From Bimuria novae-zelandiae CBS 107.79 (Eukaryota > Ascomycota > Dothideomycetes > Pleosporales > Didymosphaeriaceae), in contig ML976679.1 in NCBI GenBank assembly GCA_010015655.1, positions 341,613 through 405,612 of the forward strand: DNA of 64,000 bases, in the 5' to 3' direction. The translations under genes and the position numbers were made by a program. Every line of letters begins with the position of its first letter. Within the stretch, counting starts at the first letter, position 1. Positions 1 through 12,821 of this stretch are shown here, piece after piece. The notes beneath the pieces are model-generated. The model was not told where the DNA came from, ran no database searches, and saw nothing but the letters and a program-made list of their open reading frames with translations.

Positions 1-1646
1 ATAAAGCGATTAATATTGTTAAAGACATAGCAAGTTATGCCTAAATTAAGTATAGCTAAGCATCGTAATAGGTATGTGTTTAATTTAGTATAGAAAGATG
101 CGGCGTTAAAGCTCGCTAGGATTTTAGTAATCTTGCGTCCATCTAGTCACTCATTATTAGCCTTAGTAATTTAAGTTAGAGTAGGAGTATGCGATAATTT
201 GATTGTAGGTGCCTATAATCTAGCCCTTTTTATTATCCTTAGGCTTTCTTAAAGCGCAGGGTCATTCTCTAGCCTAAACTTAATTAGGGTAACCATGCTT
301 GGCTTTAGCCTAAACTATTCTAGTTATTTGTCTAGGAAAGCGTAGAAGCAGTCTTATAGACTATAGCGTTGTTTATAAGTAGGGCACTTAAGGCTACTAG
401 CTATCGCTGGCTTATCGTTTATAATCGCGGACCGCTTGGCTCTGGTACGTTGACTATTATTTTGTTATTTATAAGGTCTACCCTAATATTTTAATATTGC
501 TGCTTTATCTATAAAAGAGGCGTCCCTGTCTGTAGCCTAGGTAGATTTACCACTATTAGCAAGAGATAAACCTATAGTAGCAAAAGCGCCCTTTTATTTA
601 CCCTTAATTAGGTGCTGCAGGATTATGTAGTCTTAGAAGAGTTTTATTATATGCTTTTGTGAGACAGCTGCATCCTTGCTTCTATATTACTAGAAGGTTG
701 TTACCTACATAGGTGCGACATAGATAACTGCCTTTATAAAGTCTTCTTTAACTAAGTCTAGCCTTTAAAGCTCTAGGACCTAATTAGTCTTTGCTTCTGT
801 GGCTGCATGATCGTACTCAGATAGCCATGTAGCCTATAATCTAGCTATTCTTATTAGCTTAAGGGCTTCTTAGTATCTTACTCTTAATTGTCTATATTCG
901 TCTTGCAGGTCTACCCTAACTATAATTATAAGGTTATTAATCCACTGTCTAATTAATTAATTTAAAAAGTAGTAGTTGTTCTGGAGATGCGCAGAAACTA
1001 TTAATTAGATAATAGTAACTACTTAGTTTAGGCTAACCTATTCCTCTTGGTATTCGCGATCCATAATCTTGTATATTTCTAGCTATCCTTTATAATAATC
1101 GCTATCGTCTTTGTATGCTTTCGCGCCTGCCGTCGATAGATGTGAGGGCATTATTAGCATATTGTTCGGATTCGCAGTCGTATACGCCGTGCTTGGCTAG
1201 TAGTTGCCTATCGCGGGAGGTATCGGCATTGCGGGTTTCTGTCTTAGTTCATCTATCAGCGCTGGGTTGATAATGTTCCAGACCTTTAGGAATTAGGATT
1301 TTGTTTTTAGCTGGTTCAGCCATAGTGTGTAGTTCGTGTAGTTGGTCAGGATCACTGTAGGATCTCTAAGAGTTAATAGGGCTATTGCAATTAGCTTAGC
1401 GGAGGCAATAAGACTCTTAATTATTAGATTTAATAGTGTTCTATCACTTTAAGATAATGCAATAATAAGAATTTAATAGATGTGATGATTAATTAATAAT
1501 GTTCGTGTTCTGTGTGTCTCTGGAATGTAGATGTGTGCGAGGCTCTAAATAAGTGCCGCTGCAGCGCTAGCCCTATTTAGAATAGTACAAAAGAGAGAGT
1601 GCTCCAGCCTCATATCCACAACAGATAGAGGCCATATAATCGGACA
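1..1646 (-). mobile_element. Ty1/copia element, 5' LTR and gag end, cut by window edge
   Basis: This is the 5' part of a copia retrotransposon read on the minus strand; the rest lies left of the window. The LTR is at 1422-1646 and gag begins just below it. On the minus strand the gag start reads like that of the nested copia at 15767 (shared pieces TLRD, VILTN and NQLK/QLK), so the two are related families. The expected start codon, at 1383-1385, reads ATA in place of ATG, as RIP would leave it. The frame that follows is broken by TAA and TAG. Nothing in it can be functional. The element sits inside the DDE_1 transposase relic that starts at 1647. Confidence 0.75.
1422..1646 (-). repeat. copia 5' LTR (225 bp)
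   Basis: Minus-strand LTR. It ends at 1646 with CGGACA, the complement of a TGTCCG start, and its inner end at 1422 is a RIP-altered form of GACA. A stretch of about 90 bp at 1427-1520 matches the LTR of the nested copia at 15767-15965, but the middle differs and the length is 225 instead of 199 bp. It is therefore a sister family. Confidence 0.75.
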
Positions 1647-2580
1647 ATTAGGCTCAGTCTATGGTAAAAACACCTTTTCTAGCCACTTGACAGCGATGTC
1701 ATTACTCGTCTATCTATTTTGCGAAAAGGTAACATGCTAGCCTAGGTTCTAAGCTAAAAACTCCTTCTTAAACCACTGCTCCTGGATGCTCTTAGCCTTA
1801 AAGATAATAAGGGGGTCTAGAGCGACGCCGAGCGCAGAGATATACTTTACTATAGAGGTCTAAGTGCAGGTATTTATTATTTTAACTAGTATAGCGTTTA
1901 GGCTCTCTTACGAGGAGCCTATAACAAGCCTATTAATGCCCTAGCCCTCTATAATACTATCCTCGTTGGCATTATACCTGCGCCGGGGGGGGGGAATCTA
2001 GCTTACTATTTTATACAGGTTAAACAAGTGCCTAATATTTTCTAGAGTAGCCTTATTTACGCGTTCCTAGCTAGTCCAGCGACCTAACTTTAACTTAATA
2101 GCTAGGTAGCGTTATATAAAGTAACTAGTCTACTTCTTCCTTAGGTTCTTATAGTTACCCTATTACTTAAGAATAGTAATTATAATAGCCTACACTTGCG
2201 CGTGCGTTAGCGCATAACTAAGGGCCTCTTACTAAAGAATTTATTTCTCTAGAAGCTCTTCTTAAATAGTTATAAGCTATTATTTACTATCGTAAGCGTA
2301 CTAATAAGGTTAGGTACTATTAAAGTAGCCGCGAAGAGTATTGCGTAGGACACTATATTAAGTAGTAGTAGTAGCTAAAGCGACCCTAGATTTAAGGTCT
2401 ACGAGCGTATTCTAGACATCTTCTTTTATATATCTAGCTATTTAAAGGTAGCGAAAATAGTGCAAAGAATTAAGTTATTTAAAGTTAATATTTGGTCGTG
2501 GTGCATAGTGGGGGGCGAGGTTGCAGGGCTGTCGGAAACTATGGGGTGTCGGAAACTATGGGGTGTCGGAAACTAGGGTG
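1647..2580 (-). pseudogene. pogo-like DDE_1 transposase relic
   Basis: In one minus-strand frame from about 1870 to 1650 the peptide contains ISALGVALDPLIIFKAKSIQ, EQWFKKEFL, TSNDIAVKWLEKVF and TAG stops. This is the core of the DDE_1 (pogo/Fot1/Tigger) transposase family, with the usual pattern of a PLIIFKGKS-like strand followed by EQW. The N-terminal part lies at higher coordinates, to about 2460, and is too mutated to read safely. The rest of the transposase is cut off by the copia element that ends at 1646. The tandem repeat at 2530-2580 probably marks this transposon's end. Confidence 0.65.
2530..2580. repeat. 17-bp tandem repeat, three copies
   Basis: The unit TGTCGGAAACTATGGGG occurs at 2530-2546 and 2547-2563. 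A slightly changed third copy is at 2564-2580. It lies just outside the DDE_1 relic, on the side where that transposon's 5' end should be. Repeated sub-terminal units are common transposase-binding sites in pogo-type elements; that role is an inference here. Confidence 0.7.
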
Positions 2581-2663
2581 CCCGACTTAAATAACGTACG
2601 ATAATCGATTACTAACATGTGGGGCAGGTCACATGGTGAGCGGGAATTTACGAAACGATAATA

Positions 2664-3421
2664 ACGTGTCCGGCAAGCGAGCTCGTGTTAAAACCCAATA
2701 AGGTAGCTGGCCTCAAAGAGTTAAAGGTTAGTTCTTAGGCAAGAGTACTAGTAAGGCTGTGAGAACAAGCACGGGCTCCTTCATGGAAAGAGTAGATGAG
2801 GTAAGTTGACTCTATTTCAGCTACACTAAGATAAGGAGGCTGTAGGTACATAGGGCTTGCGCGCTTTTGTGCGCAGCTGTCGGAGCGGAATAACCATCTA
2901 TCCAAGGTAGCTGCGCTGGATGCCCGAGTAGTCACACTAGGGCGTAAGATAGTCGCGCCTCGTACGCGAGGTCTTGTGACCTGCCGGCATGCTAGGCCGT
3001 CACAAAGACAAGGAAATGGTATTAATAGCTCGCGCGTATTAACAGGGCGTTGGTATTAAAAGTGAAGTAAGTTATAATTAAATTAATAAGGGCCTAAGTT
3101 ACATATAAATAATAAATTATTAATATGTTAAACACGAAGTTAAAAGTCTATCTTTAAGTTCTAATATATAAGTCCTGTCCTAAAGATCTTAGAGTCCTAA
3201 TTGTCCTAAAGTATTAGATACTAAGATACTTCTAGGACTCTTAATAATCTTAGGACGCGTAACTTATTACGTAAGTAGTAGATAAGTTAGGTTTCTTAGC
3301 TAAGGCGTATAGAAAAGTGCCAACGCCCTACTTTAACATGTTATGTCCTAATAGCGCGCCACCCCACTAGCTTTATACACCTTTACAGCGACTTATCTTA
3401 ATAATATAATAAGATAACGTA
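2664..3421. other. pogo-type terminal repeat and scattered transposon remains
   Basis: A TA dinucleotide at 2662-2663 is followed by ACGTGTCCGGCAAGCGAGCT, which matches the terminal repeat starting at 63071 with one difference. A second piece, 3362-3421 (ACCCC, then TACACCTTTA and AATAAGATAA), matches 63112-63173. In the copy at 63071 the two pieces are adjacent; here they are about 680 bp apart. The part between is moderately AT-rich and I recognise no gene in it. Confidence 0.45.
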
Positions 3422-5036
3422 CTTCACAAGGGCAATAAACACAGTGGTGGCATGAACATGGCATTTGGAGTAGGAAAGCATATACTTTTCAAATTATCTG
3501 GAGGGGAGGTTTTTACTAGACACTAACGCGTGCGCGCACTTTGTTAAGGGTGATGAGGGGACTGTTGAGATAATAACGCGCTATGGTGAGGAGACTGGAG
3601 AACAGATCCCTCTACGCCTGGTTTTATCATTTTGCAGATGAATTCCAACCATATACGCCTTACTTGCCTCGCAAGCACTTTAACTCGTGCCACTATCTTC
3701 ATCAGGAAGTTCACAAAGCATGAGTTGCTCCACTTCAAAGGCCACATACTAAAAGTGGAAGTACAGTGAAAAGCATCGATTGCTGTCGGCGGCTACCGAG
3801 GTTCGAAATGTCACCGTCAAAGCGACCTTGAACACTTCGAGGGTTTTGCGACGTGCTAAGCCCAAGGGAGAGGATGTTGGGATTAGAGGATGGGCTTCAA
3901 TATCTCGGCCGAAGTGATCACGTTGCTTCGGGTGAGCTCGGCCGGCCCCAGGGTGCCGAGCATTCTCTCGGGTTATTTACGCTTATCCGTACTTACCAAC
4001 TATGCCAACAACGCATGCCCTCCTCATTTTTCTCCATACAGTGTATAATGCTGTCAATGTATTCCGTGATAGTAGTCGGCAAGTCAATCTTGTACTTGCG
4101 CAAGCATTTTTCATTGTTGAGTATGTCTACCATGATTGTTCGGGTTCCTGAGCACCGCGCTTGGTAGAGAACATGTGACCGCGTCTGGGTATGTCATTCT
4201 GCACTCCGTTGATAAGGTAGATGCAGTGCTTAACTATGCACGGCGGGCATTTCGGTGGGTCTCTGAGGCTAGCGTGTAGATTTTAAGGACAACCGCAATT
4301 TAGCCTCACTGTTGTGGCACTATTGGGAATAGATGGTCTGGCCGCGCCTTCTTGTGGACTTGGGAGTTATATCAATGTGAACTCAGTAAGGGCGCCGGTA
4401 GGTAGCAAAATGGAACGAATCGAGTCGTACCAAGTGATACGTCAGTTCAAAGCGAAGGCGAAATCGAGACGAGCCGAGTGACTACCAATTACAGTTGATT
4501 AAATGAATTAAGTAGGAAAATCGAATGTCGAAAGTGGAAAGGATTACAGTTAAGGCAGAGTAAAGGTGTTGAGACTGATAGCCCGTGCGATGGGCGACCT
4601 CAGAGTACAGGTAACTTAGCCAGATTAAGGCAGCACAACAATAGCTAAGCAAGTATCGTAATAAATCTTAGTCGCGATTGTGAAAGAGGCTTAACCTCTA
4701 GAGCCGCCTTGGTTCACTGTTACAGCAAAATGTTGTTGCTCGAAACACTTCAATTTAATAATAAGAACCACGCCTGGATTTCCTTCTAGGAGTGTTAATA
4801 CAGTAAGGGAACTCAGTTGTATATATACGCAATAAACATACGTGACTCAACTCAGAGTAGGACAGAACCAGCACCCCACCCAAGATCAGCAGAATCTCCT
4901 CCGACCATTCGAGGCCCTACCACAAATTTGCCCTTTGAAACACCCTAAGCCCAAACTCGCAGCCACGCATCGCCAAATTCCCCCATCTCCAGAATTTGCT
5001 TGCACTACCGCGCATGCGAAACCAGGCTTCGGAACT
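3422..5036. other. stretch without recognisable gene
   Basis: Base composition is more even than in the RIP-altered blocks around it, and only short frames of about 60-105 codons are open. None shows a signal peptide, a known domain or a convincing gene structure. It is probably ordinary or old degraded sequence into which the copia element at 5042 inserted. Confidence 0.4.
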
Positions 5037-5041
5037 CATTC

Positions 5042-5244
5042 CGTCGCGGTGAGCAGAGCGCTGAGCGGACAGTACGCAGTGGAAAAGATTGTTGGATTGA
5101 ACTGAGGTTATACTATCTAGGAGCTACAGAAGGTATATGTGCGCAGGCACAAACAACGCTAGTCCTAGATAAGTAGAAGGAAGGTTGCAACCACATTATG
5201 GTAGGAGCAACTATCTCGCAGGGTAGGAGCCATAAACCGTGACA
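5042..5244 (-). repeat. copia B 3' LTR
   Basis: 203 bp, ending CCGTGACA. It is nearly identical to 10296-10498 apart from a few transitions. Its outer end reads CGTCGCGG where the partner reads TATCGCGG, both consistent with an ancestral TGTC start. Confidence 0.92.
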
Positions 5245-8200
5245 CACCCCCCAGCTGGCGTTGACGCACACGCAGGGAGCCAATAACAGCTAATTAGTAT
5301 TAGTGTATGTAGATACCATTAAGATCGTCGCTATCTATTTAACGCAGGCCCTTTAGGCGCTTAGTAATATTAATAAGGCTAATTTAGCGTACGAAGTTTG
5401 CAAACTTTTATTTAAATAGAATTTTTATAAGTCTATTAGTAAGTATATAATTAGTAGGGACCTATTTAACGTTAATACGTAAGATAGTAACTTCCTATTA
5501 AATTTAAAACTAGTAGATATTAACGTGCTTAACTTTTATATAAAGTTTATCTTATTATTTAGTAATAATACTAATAGTTTACTAATTATTATACTAGATA
5601 GTAGGTGTATAATTAAGGGTAAGGTTAATACTAGAGAAGAATTGCATTTATTTTTCTATTTAGAAGCTAGTAAGTAATAGAGTAATTAATTTAAATTTTA
5701 TAGTTAATTTTCTATCTATACGTTATACTATAAACTTTTAGTTAATTATTAGTTTACTAAACTTAAAAGTATAGCCTTAAAAGTTTTAGTAAGTTTTAGG
5801 CTTATTAGCGTATAAGGCGTTAGAGGATCTAAAAAAGAGAGAATTATAGTATATTAAATTATTAAATAAATATTTAGCTATATCCTACGCGCTTATAAAG
5901 GCTTTAAAAATAAAAGCTTTTATGCTAAGTAGGTAGCGCTAGGTCTTATAAATCTTTAAGACGTAAGACTATCTTAGGTTAGTAAGGTAGTAGGTAAAGA
6001 CGACGTGTGTTTAAGCGACGTTAGGTCTTCCCTAAATAGTAATATATACTAAGGAGCTAACTAGTTACTAATAAAGCTTTATTCGAGTAGTATTTATCTT
6101 TTTAGTAAATTGTAGTAACTAGTTCTCTAATAGTAAGACGTTTAAAGCTTTACTAATAGCTTTAATACTAAATTAAGCGTACACCTTATTAATAAACGCG
6201 TCTTAAATTAGCTATATCTTATATAGAGCTTAATCGCGTATGATACGGATTTTAAGAAACTAGGTAAGATCTCTTATAGCTTTAATATTGTATAGGTCCA
6301 CTAGATTTTCTTAAAGGACCTATAGTAATAGGCATTAGACTAATAATATGCTATAATAATATTATTAATATAGATAAATAGGATACGCTAGCGGCTTATA
6401 TATAAGTAAGGAAAGCCTTTAACTAGCTTTAAGCCTAGCTTAACAAGCTATTAACGTAGCTTATTATACTATAAAATTAGTAACTCCTTTAGGCCGTATA
6501 GGGTGCGGAGCACTAGCATAATCTCGCCTTTAGTATAGTAGAATGCCTTAGGTGTTTTAGCGTATAGTTTTTAATTAATCTTAGTATTTAAGAAGGTAGT
6601 AGGGACATCGTACTACTTTAGTTCTAGACTAAAGTAATTATTAATTATAATAAAAGCGTAAAAGTTACGAATTATAAATATAGTAGCGTACGTATTATTA
6701 AATAGAGCTTAAATATCTCTTTAAATAATAAGTTAAGCTTTAAACTATAAGAGGTATCCTTTTTTGTTAATCTTATATGTAAATATCTACATTAATAGTA
6801 GCACTTTAGTATCTATAGTAGCCTTTATTTTTATAGTTTTTTTTAAAGACTCTTTTAGCGCGTAGAGCTTGCTACTTAACTTCTATAGCGTATCAAAATT
6901 AATTTTTAAATATATATATATTAAGCTGCTTTACTATATTCGGTAAGGATAGTAGCTAAGACTAATAGATTCTTAGTATCTTATCTATAGTAGGTCTAGA
7001 GCGAATCTTAGTTAAAAACGTACGGAGATAGTTAATAAGAGGTATAGCTCTTAGTACTATATATATAAATTATAAAGTTATTAAGATCTTTCTGCTTTTA
7101 ACTGCGTTTGCTAGTAAGTATTAAGTTTATATTAGTTAGGTCTAAATTAATATTTTATAGAGCTCTTTTGCCGCGTTAGCGATAGCCCTTAAGTATTATA
7201 TTACTTTTAGGAGTCTAAGTGCTTATAGTAGTAAATATTATAGGTCTTAGAGTAAGTAGTTATTACTATACTAATTTAAATATATTATTAACCTGCTTAC
7301 CTCTTACCTAAGAGCCTATAGCTCTTAAAGCTAAGGTTATAGGTGTCTTTGCTAGGCAGCAACGTTAATAAATAGTTAATAGATTTTTAATACTAATATT
7401 ATTATATTAATATTTTTTTTAAATATTTAAGTAGTTTAATTATCTCTTTAAGCACTAATCCTAATGCGTACCTATTTATTTTATTAAAAAAGTGTGTAGG
7501 CTTAAATATAACGTTGCGGATAATAATAACAGTATCTTTTATAGGTAGCTAGATACAGAAGATATTAGTGCCTTAGTAATTAATAAGGTAACTAATTAGA
7601 GTGCACGATTTAAGCTTATTAATAGCTCTTAAATTATAGCTATAGACGTAGGCGCGATAGCTAATAGGTCTTATATAAGTAATAAGTAGCTTTCGTCCCT
7701 ATACTACCTCGTACGGTGTCTTCCAGCCTAGTGCTTTAGTAGGCGTGCGATTAAGGATGTATGTGGCAGTGCGATACAGCTTATGTAATAGACTCTTTAG
7801 CAGATTAGCGTATATACGTATAGCGCGAGCTTACTGCGTTAGTAATTTACTAGTGCATTTAATAATTCTATTTAGGTTTTTTATACTATATAGTGTTAGC
7901 TTATATAGTATACTTAGTTCTTTTATTATATTAATAAGATTGTTTCTAAATCATTTTTTAATGTTATATTAAATAATAACTACGTTAGCGTTATACACGC
8001 GCTAAATCTTATAAATTAAAACTATAAACTAGTATATAAGAGTTAGCTTGTCTTTTTGCTTAACTATAGCGATTTTATACTACTTTAAGTACTTGTCTAT
8101 AAAGTGTAGAGCGTTCTTACTACTATTAATATACTCCTCTGCTACAGGAATAATATAGATATAATCTATTATAATTAAATAAAAAGATTATTATGCACAG

Positions 8201-10295
8201 CTCTTAGCTAGAGGTTTTAAAGTAATATAAGTTATTTAAGCTTTAATATATATTTAATAAAGATAATTAAAGTGGTGTCCTGTTAGTTAAACGCTAGTAA
8301 CGTTTAATTTAACTTAGTTAACTACTTTCTAGCCTTGATAGCCCTATATTTAATAAGCAATATATTAGTTAATAATATTAATTAGCTTTAGTACGTACGA
8401 TAGGCAATATAATACTCTAAATATACTTAGTATTAAGTATAGTAATAATAAAGGTAGTTAATGTAATAGCTCTGCGTTAATAAGCTAGTAACCTCCGTTA
8501 TACTTAAGTTATGTAATAACGTAGGACAGCTGATGCATGTACAGGATATCTTAGCCAGAGTTAAAGTAGATAGACTCTGTACGACAGCGAGCGAGTCCTA
8601 ATACGCTTATAAGAAAGCCTTCGACGTACGCGACGTGCGTTAGCTCTAGCGTCTGTAGTCTATGTGGTGTACGAGCGACGAGTTTTATCGTGCCCTAAGC
8701 CATAATAAGGATGTGGCTGTTGCCAGCATGGAGGTAGCGACGCTTTAGATTATCATTTATCCTCTTCTAGCCGTGCTATAACTCTGTATTAATAACGTAG
8801 GTGTTCGACCCTAGATTAATAATCTATTAATTAAGAAGCTTAGTCTTATTAGTATTATTTTTAACTATTACTATAAGCTTTCTTTTAGGCTTAGTATTAG
8901 TATCTAGCGTAATTATATTTAAAACGTTATTTAATCGAGATTCGAGTAATTTAAGTTTAAGAGAATTAACTTAATTAATACTAATATATAATAGGCTAGT
9001 AACTACTATAAAGGTATTATTATCTTTAGTAAGAAGATTACTATTATTAATTTATAAAAATTTAGTATTCTATAGTTATTAGGCTACTTATTTAGTTAGA
9101 GTAGTCTTAATATAATTATTAATTTTAAAGTCTTTTTATACTTTCTTAACTTTCTATATAGCCTTAGTAGTAACCTAATAGTTTTTTAGACGTTATAAGT
9201 ATTATATATTAAAGATAAAGTAGTTAGCATACTAGTGCTTATTTTTATAGATATAGTTTTTAGATAGCTTGTCTTAGTCGCGACTACTACCTTAGCTATT
9301 ATTATATTTAGAATTAACTTATTTAGCAATGCTTAGCTTAGTAGTAGATACTACTAGGCTTATTAAGTATTAGTTTTATATAGCGTAGATAGGTAGTTAT
9401 CTTAGCAACGTAAGTTTTTAAAAATAAAATTATAGTAATAGTGCCTTACGCTTTATACTTAAAGATCTTACGTAGGTAAGATATAGCGTACTCTTAATTA
9501 AGTATCTTATAGGTAATAAGGAAGTCTTTTTATAATTAATTATTATTAGTTTTAGGTAGGCTAATAGCCTTACCCTAAGCTATAATATATACCTAGTTTA
9601 ATAGTTATTACTTAATCTTCTTTATAGCCCGTGGCGTAGTCTTAAGAGTATTATATTTATTAGCTAGCTTATAATAACGTGTCGCATCTATAAAATAAAG
9701 AAACTTTTTAAGAGTAACTAGTTAATTATACGGGGTATCGTGATCCTTAATTAGGTGTATATAACGTGTAGTAATTATTTTACTAATATTTATATTTAGA
9801 TTAGCTAGTGCCTTTATTTAAGTATAGTATTTATTATAATAGCGTTTCTATTAATCGCATTACTATTAGTATAAGTTTTAATTATTAATAATAAGGTAAG
9901 AGAGTCTAGTAGCTTTAAGCTTATAATTAGTAAGTTAAGGCTTAATTAGCTTTTATAGCTTAGGGAGATTCTCCTTCGCTACGTTAAAGTTAATATATTA
10001 TTAAAGACTATATTAATTAGCGACGTTTTAGTAAATAAATAATAACGTAAACTAGTTATTTAATATATTTAATATAATAGTAACACGCGTCACTGCGGGG
10101 TTCGACTTAGTAGCTATTATAGAGGCTATAGTTAACTATATTAATAGATCTAGATAGAGATCCTAGTATATACATTATAAAAACGCGGTAATAGGTACGT
10201 TATAAAGAACGTGGTATAGCAACATGTAGCTTATGTGTTAAGTAACGTTATAGTAGTAGGTAAGAACAATCTAAGGTGCAAGCTAGGCTTATAAC
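5245..10295 (-). pseudogene. copia B gag-pol polyprotein relic
   Basis: Minus-strand translation gives recognisable copia pieces. At about 8500-8830 there is a protease/GAG-pre-integrase stretch with LGSNTYVIN and RRYLHAGNSH. At about 7690-7790 lies the end of the integrase core, with YRTATYILNRTPTKALGW followed by KTPYEVV. At about 6560-6900 the start of the reverse transcriptase shows KINKKGYL and later YDVPTTFLNTK. All blocks carry TAA or TAG codons. The family product would be a single Gag-protease-integrase-RT-RNase H polyprotein. No part can still be made. Confidence 0.85.
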
Positions 10296-10498
10296 TATCG
10301 CGGTGAGTAGAGCGCTGAGCGGACAGTACCCAGTAGAAAAGATTATTAGATTAAACTAAGGTTATACTATCTAGGAGCTACAGAAAGTATATGTGCGCAG
10401 GCACAAACAACGCTAGTCCTAGATAAGTAGAAGGAAGGTTGCAACCACATCATGGTAGGAGCAACTATCTCGCAGGATAGGAGCCATAAACCGTGACA
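10296..10498 (-). repeat. copia B 5' LTR
   Basis: 203 bp and the same length as the left LTR, with additional G-to-A changes. The direct repeat CATTC follows immediately at 10499-10503. Confidence 0.92.
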
Positions 10499-10503
10499 CA
10501 TTC

Positions 10504-12821
10504 AGCTCGGAACTCTTTTCGGCTTGGCGCTTGTTGGTTTATGTAACCCAGGGAGCAGACAGGGGTTAGGTGACATTGCAGAATCTTTTGTACATAATGG
10601 AAGGAGGGTGGGGGGAGACGGGTTTTTTAAGTATCTAGGTATTTAGCTTTGCGCTCGTTTATTTGGTACCGTGGTTTGGCAGTCAGTACGCACCGTCACT
10701 CGACGCGCAGCTTTTTACCAGGAAAATCAAAGAAAATAGGTAATTTTAAAGCCTTATAACCTTTTATCTACGCGATATTAAAATATACTTTCTTAATTAA
10801 AGTTATATAAAAAGCTAAAATCTATAAGTTTATAATTTTAGATTTTTAAGATATTAAAGTTTTTTAAAAAGAGGGGAAAAAGTCTAAAAATATAGGTCTT
10901 AAAAATACGAATTATGTCCGTACGCAGCAGGGTTACGGTCGGAATACTAGTTATCGCGCGAGAAGGATGCGCGTGCACGTGCGCGAACAGCCGTGCGCGA
11001 ACATGTACATATTCTCCTTTTCGTCCGTACGACGAACAAGACAAGCAAGAACCAGATGTTATTGCCCACCCCTACCATCCGTACGCTGTGCACACCGTAC
11101 ACTACTCTTACTCTTACTACTTAAGTGCTTATCCCATAAGTAGCTAGCTAAAGGAGCCCATTCAACAAATTAAGACATTTTATATAAGGAAATATATAGT
11201 TTTAAGCAATTTTAGTATTAGAAAAATTTAACTTATAGTATAAAATTATAGATTTCACTTATATAGGATTAGATTTTTATCTTAAATTTTAAAAGAGATA
11301 AGTAAACTGTATAATTTTCACTAGAATTACCTAAATATCTTAGTACTTATTAAAATAGATATATATATTATATTAATACTATAAAAGTTACGAATATTAA
11401 GCACGCCTTAGTAAGTATATATAACTATATTACTAATAAGTTTAGAACGTGTTCTAATGATAGTTTAGGTATAATGTAGCTAGAGCTAAATCTACAGTCC
11501 TATAATAGTAACCTCGCCTTTGTTAAATTATGCTCGAGGAAAGAAATAGAAAATACGTTATAGTAGGGTTTTTTATTATAAATATCTTTATAACACTTTA
11601 CAAGCGCTATTACACTTAACTATAACTAAATAAATATAGGCTTTAATGTAAGACCTCTGTAAGAGCATTAATGGCTCTAACCTAGATCTAATTTAATAAG
11701 ATATAAACGCGTTCGTAACATGTTTAATACATATTACAAAGATACTAACTATTAAATATAGCTTATTCTAAAGCCTGTAAAGAAGGCTTTAGTAAGGTAT
11801 TATATCTGTATCTTAATATATAACATGCTAATTAGAATTACGTTTAATAAAATAAATAGTAAGCAAATAATATAACTTATAGCACGTTCTTAATGGATTC
11901 TAAGTCCGTTAGGATTTAAATAGGCAGGTACAATACTATCGATACTGCTAGAACTACGCTATATAACATATAACCCCTTATTTACTAAAACTATTATTAA
12001 CTATTATAAGATATAACATTTTTTATTTATAGGAATTACTATCTTCTAGTAATAAAATAAACAGTACTAATACTAGTAACTTTATTATTAAATAGCAAAG
12101 CTATAGGAGCAAGACTTATAGTAGGCTCTTTAATGTTTTCTTAACGTTTTCTTAATATCTTCTTAATATATCCGTAATTTATTTTTAATACGTTCCTGAG
12201 ATATTAGGTAGGCGTTAATTATTTATAAGGAGCTAGAAAACTTATCGTTACGCCTTATAACGTTTTTTTCTATATATTATTTTAGAGGACCTTATTACTA
12301 TACTATACGTTTTTCTAACTTTATTTAGAGAGCATTTACATCCACCATCGCTACTAAATAAGCTATTAAAGTTTATTATTTAAAAGATAGTAAAGCTAGT
12401 AAATTACGTAAGAAATCTTAGGCTAATAACTAATAAAACTCTTCATAATAGGTTTAGATTATATACTTAATATTACTATAGGCTTATTTCTTCGCAGTAC
12501 TTTACTAAAATAATACTATTATTAGAATAATATAAAGCCTCTCTTTGAGCTTTATATATACTTTAATAATCTTAATTAAATATTATCTATTATACGTAAG
12601 CAATAGATTACGTATTAGCTAGAGGGAAAGGATTTTACTGGTGTAGTATTTAAGTATAAGTAAAGGCATAAGAACGCGATAGATATAGATATAACTACTT
12701 TAGAACATGTTATAAATAACTTGCTAACCTATTTTAGGGTTATATCTAAGGCATATATAATAACTCCTTAAGTGTTTATATTATTTGCTTTATAAAAGGA
12801 TAAGCTAAAATCCTTATATAA
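10504..12821. other. Flank between copia B and the gypsy element
   Basis: The first 240 bp (to about 10745) are of mixed composition with no gene. A short GC-richer island lies at about 10910-11150, and the remainder is strongly AT-rich, RIP-like sequence. Towards its right end (about 12590-12821) a plus-strand frame of unknown origin can be followed; it resumes beyond the gypsy element and has its own entry. Confidence 0.45.
12590..12821 (+). pseudogene. Unknown coding relic, left part, split by gypsy insertion
   Basis: A plus-strand frame reads, with a few TAA/TAG stops, through pieces such as EGKDFTGVVFKYK, HKNAIDIDITTLEHVINNLL and KDKLKSLYN. When the gypsy element and one copy of its TATAA duplication are taken out, the same frame runs on into 25050-25113 (KRFSKLIFTLRGLSKV). 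The gypsy therefore landed in a coding sequence, probably that of an older repeat. I do not recognise the family. Confidence 0.4.

Larger units (their letters stand above)
5042..10498 (-). mobile_element. Complete Ty1/copia element, RIP-degraded (copia B)
   Basis: The element is bounded by 203-bp LTRs at 5042-5244 and 10296-10498 and by 5-bp target duplications CATTC at 5037-5041 and 10499-10503. On the minus strand a G-rich polypurine tract (CTGGGGGGTG) abuts the left LTR, so the left LTR is the 3' one and the element reads right to left. The 5-kb interior is AT-rich and full of TAA/TAG, yet minus-strand copia landmarks remain in the right order: GAG-pre-integrase, integrase end, reverse transcriptase. 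It is dead, but both ends are intact enough to define it exactly. Confidence 0.93.

Noticed and set aside
3853..4167. Plus-strand frame of 104 codons
   Set aside because: No convincing start context or domain; it lies in a degraded stretch between transposons.
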